DNA from: Arctopsyche grandis
Lineage: Eukaryota > Arthropoda > Insecta > Trichoptera > Hydropsychidae
Length of the DNA stretch: 64,000 nucleotides
Direction: 5' to 3'
Assembly: GCF_051622035.1 (NCBI RefSeq)
Contig: NC_135365.1
Span: forward strand, 29,388,001 to 29,452,000
The notes beneath the pieces are model-generated. The model worked only from the letters and a program-made list of their open reading frames with translations. It was not told where the DNA came from and did not search any database. Shown piece by piece: positions 16,171 through 28,100 of the stretch. Each line of letters starts with the position of its first letter. Position 1 is the first letter of the stretch. Made by a program: the position numbers and the translations under genes.

Positions 16171-19100
16171 CTGAAAACAAAACAAACACGAGCTTAGTAC
16201 GGAAAGTGGGGGTTTTCGATACAGTACATACATATATGTGTGTGTGATGGGTTAGTATCAATTTTGGGAATAGTTTTTGAAAGCGAACGATGACTAGCCC
16301 CATAAAACACGAAATTAGTATCCCACCAACTCGATAGCTCAAGAAATCATAAATACCCATATCCTGCATCAGCATAGCTGCATGATGGTGGGAATGTGGA
16401 TGTGGATGAGGATGAGTCGGCCCGCCGGTCAACTGTTGAGACATTTGAGTGAGTGACGAGATGGGATCAAACCCTGAACCGCCGCCTCCGCCTGGGACTA
16501 ACGGCGCGTGTTCTCTACCCATATTTCCACCCTGAAAAATTCAACAAATTTCAATTAAAAAAAAGATCCCTAAAACACGCAGTCATTCACAACAATTGAG
16601 ATTAGATGACGTACCTCTGAACCGGCACCCGGTATGGACCCCGGAGCGTTCGACATTCCAGTTGGACTGTCGTCCAATCCACTGGGTATTTTACTACCCA
16701 TTCCCATTCCTCCGGGATTATTAACATTGCTTATGCTACCACTGGTATTTACATTAGAGGAATTTACACTAGAAGGCGCTGACACGGCACCGGCCCCACC
16801 TTTATTATTGCTAAAGTTATTATTAGGACCGGCGTTGGCGCCGGCGGGATTATTGAGACTATTCGGATTACTTAAATTATTCGGGTTATTCAGATTGTTG
16901 GGATTACTAAGACTATTAGGATTATTACTTAGGTTATTAGGATTATTCATTAGACTATTGGGATTATTATTTATACTATTTGGATTGTTGTTGACGTTGT
17001 TGGGATTGTTCGAGTGACTCGACATCATCACGTGGCTGGGCGACGTCATCGACGGGTTTGCAGACTGATTCGAAGGGTTCGGCGCGTACGGACCCTGACT
17101 GAGGCCCTGCGACGGCGTGTTTGGACCCATCGAGTCTCTGACGGGCGTTTTCGAGTTTGGATCCTGCGACGATCTATTCGACGACGGACTCGGCCTCTGT
17201 TTGTCGTCTGTAAATTTAAGCGCATCACATATACGTATCACATACACATTGCAACGAAACGCCCCAACGAAATCTGTCAACGAAAGACTCACTTGGCGTT
17301 ATGTTAGAATTGGGCGTTTGCGGGTTATTCGAACCGGGAAACCCGGGACTGTGGTCCAGCGAGTATCGTCCCGCTCGATCCAACATCGGGGCGTTATTAT
17401 TACCGCCGTTCCCCGAACTGTGACCCTCCGGTGTGCCGGGCATCATCCTAAAAAGTAAATCAATCAATCGTGCGATCGCTCACCAACTCCCCCCCCCCCC
17501 CCATAAATTTAATACGACAAACAAACCCTGGAGATTTTTGATTCGTAGGCGTCCCTTCTTTCAGTGAGGTGTTTGGCTGTTTTTGAATTGTCAACTCTTG
17601 TCCTGCAAACATTAAAAAACTATTCAATTTTATGCGTCGAAAGCCTACTTATATTTATATGAAGAGAAACATAAGAAGCTCGTAATTTACATAATATTTA
17701 AAAAAAATATTACTTAAAGCTTTTACATTTCACTTGTATAGTAAGTACTCTTTATTAGAATGAAGAAGAAGAAGAAAAAAACGTATTACATGCATATATG
17801 TATGTAAGCGGCTATCATGCATATGGTATAATTTTTTTAAAATTGAAAATGTATTTTTAAGAAATGTGCCGGCCACCAAACCTTTCAGGACTTCTGGATA
17901 TATGCGAGAGAAAAACAAATGGTAAAAAATCGATACGATAGAAAAATTAGAAATGAAAATCCAAAACAGTCCCATATAAATTGAGAATGAGAGAATGAGA
18001 TTATCCGTGGTTGTTGTCGAAATTAGCCGTGTTTACCTTCAAATGTATTCAAATATTGTATCTGCTGTGGCGACGGCACCGGCATCAGATTGGCCTCTTT
18101 AACGGGAGCCGACTGCTGCTTCTGCTGCTGCGCCGCTAAGCACTGCAGTGTTCTCACAAACATGCCCTCTTCTGAATGTATCCCACATTGTCAATTTGTC
18201 AATTTGTCATTGTCATGGTCAAATTTCCAGCATTTCAGATTAACGCGCGCACAGTTTAACACGTGGCCGGCACACACACCGTACGGGGCAACACACAACA
18301 CACACACACAAGGACAAAAACGAAAAAGAAAAAAAAAAAAACAAACAAATAAATTACTAAACAATAACAACAAAATTATATTTCATAATATAATATCCAA
18401 AATATTCATATCTCGCTTTCATTTCGCAATTTTCACTGATACATCAACCCTTCGAGTGCTGACGTCTTTTCTGTTGAAAGCCCGCCACACGCTGAAAATT
18501 TTGAAATCCAATAGAAAGCTAACAATATAAAATAAGCAAAAGAAGTCTATTAATTAATGTATTTTTCCATCTTCTTCATTTTTGTTAAAATGTAATGCTC
18601 ACAATCTAAAATACTAAGCAGTTAGGGATTTCCATTGAGAAATTCTGCTATGGTTATAAATTCAGAAATTCCGGTGTAAACCAGTCTTTATAAACATTGA
18701 CACGGATTACACGACCCATGTTCAATGCTACCTGGAAAGGCTTAGCGGGTAGTATTCTTGTTTATTTTTTACATACTCAAAAAACAACGCCTATCGCCGT
18801 ATTTCAGGCACTTGGCCTTGTTTGCAAAACGCCGATCGTCATTGTTCAGCATTTAAAGGGTTAATATTATAGTAACAATGCATACTTAAATGTTAAATGT
18901 TTCAGTGAAAACGCTTTCATGGGATAAAAAGCTGCATGAGGCTAACCATGAGCCATTCTTGTACAGTACAGAGAAACTAGCCGAAATAATAAACATTTTG
19001 GATTTACTCATAAATGTAAGCCTTCAATCGGACCAATATCAAAATATTTTGCACAATACAAAAAATATTATTACATTGTCAGTGAGAAATATGTAAAACG

Positions 19101-22100
19101 AGAAACGGAATTCTTTGGGTGAACGAAATATTGTTCCGAAATTGGCACACATCTATTAAAATTCACACCATTTCCTTCAATTCAAACTAAACTATATTTT
19201 TTAATCATGTTTTAACACTTTGCAAGCGGTTCACGAAAATTCTCGTGTTTATGTAGTCTGTGCTTGGACTGCGGCTCCCGAGAAAACTCGTGTTCTTAAA
19301 ATATTTTTAATCAACGACATCTCTGTAACTGGATATATACTTCATATATAAATGAAAAAATAGCAATTTGATCTATATATTTTTTCTCGTGGAACCATTT
19401 ATACTCGTAACATGTGTTTGATATATGTCACAGCCGGTTTTTTTCCCATCTTTCCCGTGTTTCTTCCGATTTCACCCCAAAATGAAATCCAGATGTAATT
19501 TTTCTTAAGAAAAAAGTACCTATTCGGTACTTTTGGTTGCTTTCGTGAATTTTAATTAATCCTATACGAATTTTAGGGAGAATCAAATGTATGACAACAT
19601 GCCCGCATTCACCGATCAGGCGAATGCAGGCATGTTTTTGTGGGAACCTACCCGCTTGCAAAGTGTTAACATAAAAAATTGTATTTGAAGAAGAAAACGG
19701 TGGATTTGAAAAAAAAAAAAATTAAAAATAAAAATAAAACCATTCAAGTGCTGACCTAAATACAAATTGAAGCTTTGATGAGGATTTATTCGATTTTAGC
19801 AAAACTCAACGTACATATAACATTAGATGAGCTGTAGAACTTATTAAATGAACAATAAGAGTCTGTTCAAATATTACACTCATTTAGTATAAATAATGAG
19901 TTCGGATTCAGAGAATTGACTCTGGGCAAATGCAAGACCATTTACAGCAGAATAGACTTTATGCTTTAATGCTTTGAACAGAGTGGCCAGACCTTGGATT
20001 TGTGACTCCAGGTCTATCACTTCCCATCAGAGTTTACCAATTTATCTGGTTTTTAATTGAAATGGTTCCAAAAAATTGGCAACCTTGCCCACTTTCTCGC
20101 AAATCTCGAGTATTCAGCAATCTCGAATTTCGCTGAATTGTATAAAAATGCTGCAAATTTACAAATTTGACCATAGATATCTATGTAGGTGTTAATTGAT
20201 GTGTATTTACTTTGTATAATACTTGTATCAAATGTAAAATATTTCTGGCCAAGAAGTTATAGATTAAAAATAACCTCCCTGGTATAGATTAAAAATAAAT
20301 AAATTCCAAAATTTGTGTCAAGCACTCCAGTGGTTAAACATAAAAGTATACATGTATGTATTATTATATTATTTAAAGACATGCAAAATTACAATAATTC
20401 TGTTATTTATTTTAGCGAATAAAAAACTGAATTTTCACTACTTTGATAAAAAAAAAATGATTTAAAAAGTAAAGTTCTATATTATAATGATACGGCAAAT
20501 TCTCCACATTACTCGTATTACAATAAGCGGAGAACAAAAATAATTATAAAATAAATCAACCGCACAATGGAGGATTCGCCGTATACTATATGCATATTCG
20601 TGATAAACATACCGGATCCACCTTCGAGCGGATTCTTAGGGAGACCTTTATGTGGGGCCGATCCCGTAGTGCTAGGAGCGGGACCTGGAGGCGCTCGAGC
20701 GACCCCACACTCGGCAGGACTGTTCAGCGCAGAACTGGCGCGAGATGCTTCCGCTGACATAGGCATTTGAATGTTAGAACACTGACTAGGCGATTGAGTA
20801 GCTGTTGACGAGAAGACAAACACACAAATGATCATCAATATGTGACGACTGATACAAATCAATTATGACGAGTGAATGATCAAACCTATAGGCACTGAGG
20901 CGGACCGATGCAACGGCGACGCTCCGTAAGGCGGCGGTGGCAAACACCCGCCTGACGACATTCCACCTCTGTCGCTGCACGGAGACTTTGCCTGACCTCC
21001 TGAAATACGCGGAATACCAAATATATATATATAGAGTACCAGTTAATGAATACAGATCGAAATACTGCTTCATTATCAAATAAATACCAATGTCACCGTC
21101 CATATTCGATTTGTGGTCGTGCTCGAAGAATTGGTGGTGCAATTTTTGCCAGTCGAGATCTGCTCCGCCGGGACTTCTCGGACTTCGGAGACCGAGTTTA
21201 TGACCGTCGCCTGGGTTACTCGCGCCACTCATCTGTCCACACACATATTAATATCCACATTAAAAAATTGAATAAATACAGTTAGCAATGCAATTCCTCC
21301 AAAATCCAATCATTACAAAAGAGTTTGAAAATTCAATCAGTCAAAACAAACTCAAAGAGCATTAGCATATCATTGCTTACAGCTGAGCATGAGACTGTGC
21401 AATGGAAAAAATAAAGATAAATAAATTCAAAATGTTGTAATCAAGACTAAAAAAAAAAAAAAACATACGGATATGACTAACCCCTGACTTTATCTATGTA
21501 TTTAAGGAATATAAGAAGTTATGAGAGCATTTTCGACGCAAATTGAGCGCAAATGTAGGGAAACTTACACAAGACAAAAGTTCTACTTCCGGTTGTCGAA
21601 AATTTTGTTCGAAACTTTTTTATTACTTAAAATCGCTGTAATTATTATACACAATAAATATCAAGATTAAAGTAATTTAAAAGGTCAAAATAAAATAATG
21701 AAATTTTGTTTAAAAAAAAAAAAATACTACTTCCGGTCTACAAATTTTGACCAAAACCTCATCAGCTCTAAGTTTATACATAAAAAATACTAGTATAAAT
21801 TTTTAGCTTGATTCGTTTAGGGGGTGTGTAAAGAATCGTGGTCACAACATTTTTGACTTTTCTAAGAGGAAAAAATCCCACCTCGGATTTATTAAATTAA
21901 GTGATTTTTTTTCTTCATCACATTGATACAAGAATTATATTTGAATTTTTTCGCGAAGAGCACACATGTGTAAGAGGTCGAAAAAATAGTGGAAGAAAAA
22001 TCGAACAAGAGTAAACTGCCACTTCCAGTTGACAAATGCTTACCAAATTTTATAAATAACTTGGTATTAAGCTTAAACTCTAGATATAAAATTTCAGTTC

Positions 22101-25100
22101 AATAAACTAAAAGGTTTCTGATAAAAACATAAAAAAAAACCTCGATTCTCGAGAGTCAAAGTACTACTTCCGGTTGGGATAAAAATATTAAGGTATAAAA
22201 TTAATAATTTCTATTACAGTCTGATTCGGTTAGTGGTTTGTGAGATAATTGTATTTAAAAACTTAAAAAAAGAGGACACTTACATATAAGGGGAGGTATC
22301 ATTTCCGGTCAATTTAAAAAAAAATTCAGTAACCGATTCTAATGTTTCAGTTTTATAGGACTAACGGTGTTCAAAAAATCCCCAAAATACACAGACACGC
22401 ACATTTTTTCTAGATCATGAAAATGTGATCGGTGATCGATTCTGAGTTCAAATCAGTCAAAATCTCGAGTTCGAATTTTCGCATGATCACAAAACTTCAT
22501 CTATTGTTACTACTTGCATAGATAAAGTACAGAAAATGTCATCTATAATAATTATAATATTATCAAAAAATCTTCATCAAGTTTTACGATGCATTTACCT
22601 CATGGTCGTTATTGCACTGAGTTAAAAGTGTAGGTTGTTGACTTTCTTCGATAAACTTGGATCGTATCATCAGTTCGCGTGATTTCATTCTATGAACTGT
22701 GGATGCCGACACTTTGTAACAAAGTGCAACCGATCTAAGACTCTCTCCTCTCGCAAGCCTATCTAACATCTCCACCTTCTTGAACGTCGTCAAATTCTTA
22801 AATGCTCTATGAGGAAAATCCATATTGCCCTCGGGGAAATGAACAGAAAACTTGAACACAACACCGCTACACAAACTGAATGAGAACCGAAATCTATCTA
22901 CCTACATTGAAACACAACCCAACATCAAAATGTAATCGATTATTCTCAACCATTTTCATACTGGATGGATTTCTACCACATCCGAGTTTTTCGCGAGACA
23001 CAATAATACACTTACACTTCGGCCGCGTACAAAGTCTTCACACATAGGACCCGACAAGCCCATCGGATGATCGTTGGGTCCTCCATTATTTCCACAATCG
23101 TTCATACCCCCGTCCATCATTATACCACCTGAAACAAATCAACTCGTCAAGACAAATCCAGCGTAAAATGTTTTCACCAAGAGTAGATGTAGCGTACCGT
23201 TCATGGCATTGATGTTAGCACCTGGCATCATTCTTGGACCTCCCATCATACACGGCTTCATTCCGCTCATAGGATTCATTCGCTGTCATTAAAAAAAAAC
23301 AAACAAAATTTAAAACATATGAAAATAAATATGATGTTATGCTAGTAGTGTGATACATACCGTCATCGGTCCAGAACAGGGTCGGTTTATATGCATGTCA
23401 CCGCACATGTTTTGTTTCATATCGGGACCTCCGCACGCCGAATTCCTCATGTTGCTTTTCATGCAAGGACCCATAGATCCCATTCCCATTCCGGAGCCCA
23501 TGGGACCGTTGGGTCCCATCATCCCGCCAGGTCCCATTGGACCGTTAGGACCCATGGGCCCCATGGGGCCGTTGGGGCCATTCGGACCCATCGGTCCGTT
23601 GGGCCCCATTGGACCGTTTGGGCCCATCGGCCCGTTTGGTCCCATTTGGACATTACCTCCCATCGGGCCCATTGGATTATGGCCCATCGGTCCGTTACCG
23701 CCCATCGGACCATTGGGGCCCATGGAGCAGTTTGGTCCGTTGGGACCCATCGGTCCGTTAGGTCCCATCGGACCATTTGGTCCCATTGGGCCCATGCTTC
23801 CCGGCCCCATCGGGCAGTTTGGGCCCATCGGACCCATCTGATTTGGATTGAAGCCCATAGGAACGTTGTTCGGGTTCATTCCAGGTCCGCCCGCGTTGGA
23901 ATTGGGTGGCATGTTGGAATTGTTCCCCATCGAATTTTGGTCGTTTGAATTTTGCGACGGATCGATCATTTGTCCTTGATTGGGACCGCCCGGGCCCATT
24001 CCAGATTCAGGAAACAACATCTGCTGCATCTTTCTAATCGTGGCCAATTGCTCTTCTCTGTGTGCTCGCTGTTGCGGTGTTAAATTTTCGTCTGGTATTT
24101 TGACGCCTAATGACATAAAAATGATGCTAGAATCTCGCCATAAACACAGAACAGATGTATGTATGTACGTATGTACATACATACAACAAACTAAGTTCGA
24201 AAATCAACAGAAACACAAAATCACCTAACTAGTTAAAAAGCAATTAAAAAAAAAGTGTCGATGAAAATTTATTTATATATTGGAAGTTATATTTTCCAAA
24301 AACGTGAAATCAAAATTCAAAAATTATTATTATATCTGTATATCTGAATATCTGTTTCCATAATTCATCATAATTTGATTTAAAAGTAGTAGATTTCAAT
24401 CAAGGCCCGTACATCCAAAGCTTAAGGAACTCAAAATTAAATATCAATATTTTTCATAGTACACATTAAGGAGTAATAATATTGAAGATCACCTGATAAA
24501 TGATAATATATTTTCACATAAACGTTTCAAATAAAAGTCATGATGTAATGAAAAATATTGGCTAAGGTATCACCGACAAGTTACTACCTGAACACAGCTA
24601 CGAAGACGAAAAAATCTTAAATTATTAATAATTAATTAAACAACATAACTAAGTATATATATATATCAGTGTAGATTTGACTTTGACGTCATCTAATTTG
24701 GAACAAAACTATCGAATCGTGGAAAAGTGAAAGCCTACTACGATGCAAAATAAACTACAAAGTAAACATGTACATACACTACCGTCCATATGTTTAAGAC
24801 CAAAGTGTTTTTTCAACATATTTATTACAATTTTGGACCAATTTATAAGAAGTCCTTGCAGAGTTTTGAGGTATGTTTTGGGTCATTATCTTGTTGAACT
24901 ACAAAATTCTGCCCACATAATCTCCGACCGCACGGCAAAACTTGGTCTTTTAAAATTATCCTTCTTTAAGCATCTTCTTTTTAAGTATTCTTCTTTTTTC
25001 AGAATGCTGTCAATTTTAATTAAATTTCCCACTCCAGCTCTTGCAAAACATCCCCATACCATTATGGAACCACCACCATGTTTAATTGTTGGCAGCACAC

Positions 25101-28100
25101 AGTCTGGCATAAATTTTTCTTGGGGTGTGCGCCGGACGTACACTCGTCTTTTCGAACCGAACAATCGGAATTTCGATTCATCGGACCAAATTACTTTTGA
25201 CCAATCTTCAATTGACCAATTTCGGTGCTGAAGAGCCCAAGCTAGTCTTTTCGCCTTATTATTTCTTCTTAGAAAAGGTTTTCTTATAGCTATGAGCCCT
25301 CCAAGGTTCGCCTCCATCAGCCGACGTTTAACCGTGGTTACCGATATTTTTTTGAGGGTGGTCTTTTCTATCTCAGATGCAATTTCGGGTGCCGTTCTTT
25401 TTCTATTTCGCTTGCTTAATAGTATAATTTGTTGATCCAATGCTTGTGTTGTGATTCTGGGACGTCCTGATTTTGATTCATCCATAATATTGTTGGAATT
25501 TCGGAATTTTTTTATTGTCTGTTGTACTGCAGTCTTCGAAATATTTAATTTTTCGGCAATATATCGCTGGTTTTTGTGTTGATTGTAAAGAGCAATAACA
25601 GCTCCTCGAGTCTCCATGGTAAGATTTTTGTTTCTTCCCATATTTCTTCAAAAAAATTTGTCTTCTCTATATTTTATAAATTTCTTCGCTAATACGACTT
25701 CGAAGTCTGGCTGATCGCCTTAAACTGAACCAAATTCATTTGTTTTTATTGTTTTGAACTACTTCTATGTCATATCAGCAGGATTAAGTAAAAAAAAAAG
25801 GTCGAAATATTAACTGCTCACAGAAAAGGTGTCAGATTTCAACATATGTCGATTCGTCACGCGGCATGTTTGAGACAATTTTGAACTCTTACACAAAAAA
25901 AACAATAAACCAATGGGATAATCCCTGTTTTTTTTTGTTCAAATTAAAGCTAAGGGTTTGTGGAAAAAATTGGCATTCATTTATTTGAACTATTTCACGC
26001 AAAATTAATTTTATGGACGTGAGAAAACAAGTTATAGGTTTGGTCTTAAACATATGGACGGTAGTGTACATATGTATATATGATAGAACAATATTCATGC
26101 AATATAAAAATCATTTGTATTATATTTTATTCAATATATCTACGAAAATCAACCCAATCAACACGTAAAATAAAATATGCACTAGGTGTCTCCAGCGAGT
26201 GAATGCATACATAATATATTAGGTCGTCCTGGAATTTATGTCGTTTTTCAAACTTTATTTTTTTAATTACTTATAATTCATCAAGATATATATCATCAAG
26301 AGTCAAAATTGGATTTGCTTCGATATCCGCCTTTAGAGATGCTTAATCCTCTTGAATGCACCGCACCGTCCACTTCGAGGCTCGTCATCCAAGCTGAGAT
26401 TGCCCGATCGAAATTTGTTAAACCAACGTTGGCACTTCCTCACATCCAGTATATCGCCGTATATGTTGCAAATGAATTTTGAAGAAACAACAATAACATA
26501 CTGCTCCTTAAATGAGCTTCTGATGGACATTCCTTGCGTTCCTTTTGAACAAAAGATTTCTTTTGTTCAAAAGGAACGCAACGAATCCCGAAGAAGAAAA
26601 AAAACACAAGACACGTCTTCACTTGTCAACGAACCGAAAGAGACCGAGTCAAAATTGCATATTACAAAAACGACATTAATTCCTGGAATACCTAAATATA
26701 TTATATATGAGTACAAAAGACTAGTTAGTCTATAATATTAGTAGTCAGAATCGCTCCTAGTTCAAGTTGTCATATATAAATATTAGATATAGTCGGTGGA
26801 GACACCCAGAATACACGTAGAGAAGAAAAGAAAAGAAAAAAAGGTATTAGTATGATTATATGAGACAAACGTGTGTCAGTCGAGTGGTGGGCATTAAGCA
26901 GACTAGGGTGAGTCAGGAAGCGTATGAGAGGCGCCCCGTGATATGCTCCCACGCCTGCCGTTATAAATGCATAAGTACAAATTCAATCATCATTAAAACA
27001 ACAACATATCGTATACATATTTTTGTCATTAATTATATTATCCCTATACTAGTAGGTTATCGAACAATGTTAACAACACATTTTTTTGTTTTTTATTATT
27101 TTACCATGCTGCCATTGTACATCATGTGTTGTATATGTACGTAAAGCAAACGCACCTTGCAAATTGGGCAGCTTCAGCAGATCTCCGGGACTTCCGCCGC
27201 CCCTGCCACCCGAACATTCTTGCGCCGACGAGACTGACGGTGGGCCTCCTTGTGGTCCGCCCTCAGAACCAGGTCCCAGGTGAGATCCGCCGCCTCCGGC
27301 ACTACCGTTTCCCACATTATTGATCCCGTTGGGGTGCATTCCGCCCTTCTGCGGAAAAATTCATTTCAGCCAACCGACCGTGACGTATACCGCACAAATT
27401 TTTACTCTATCTATGTACGCGGTAACAATACATGAAAATTCGAACTCGGAATCGATCACCAATCACGATTTCGTGATCTAGAAAAAATGTATGTGTATAT
27501 GTCTGTGTATTTTGGGGATTTTTTGAACACCGTTAGTCCTATCGAACTGAAACTTAGTATCAGAAAATGGTACCTCCCTTTATATAGGGTTGCCAGATGG
27601 TATCCAAAAGGTGGACCTCCCCTCCTCCCTTACCTACTGTAAGTCCTCCTTTTTGCTAAGCATATTATGATTTGAAGTTGCACGAGTAGTGGACAATCTA
27701 CTTCAAAAGTGTTAAAAACATTGAATGTTTCTCAGAACTGCTCAAGATCTGCGTTTTATTTTTGTATAAGCGCACATAACGCAAATGTGGAAAGAGTTTT
27801 TTCACTGATTAATACTCAGTGGAGCAAAGAGAGGAATAGACTAAGTGTGCAGTCAGTTAAATCTTTAATTCTTACTCAATACAACTTCAAAAACATGAAA
27901 TGTGAAGATTTTTATAATTATTTGTTAAAAAACGAAGAACTTCTTTCCAAATTTGGCAGCTCAGCTAAATATGATTAAAATAAAGTAAAATAATATAAAA
28001 AATTCGTTTAATTTCTGAATGTCCTCCTTTTTTACAGAAAATCCTCCTTTTTAGACCCATCTGCCCTCCTTTATCAAATTATCATCTGGCAACCCTACCC

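Noticed and set aside
23350-23948. Long plus-strand open frames rich in GPIGPLGP or HRTHRS
   Set aside because: They are antisense shadows of the MGPNGP repeats in the legless HD2 exon, whose phases and homology are secure.
26185-26806. GGTGTCTCCA at 26185 and TGGAGACACC at 26797 as ends of an outer element around the mariner fragment
   Set aside because: Only about 13 of 15 bases match and no target duplication or second copy supports an element.
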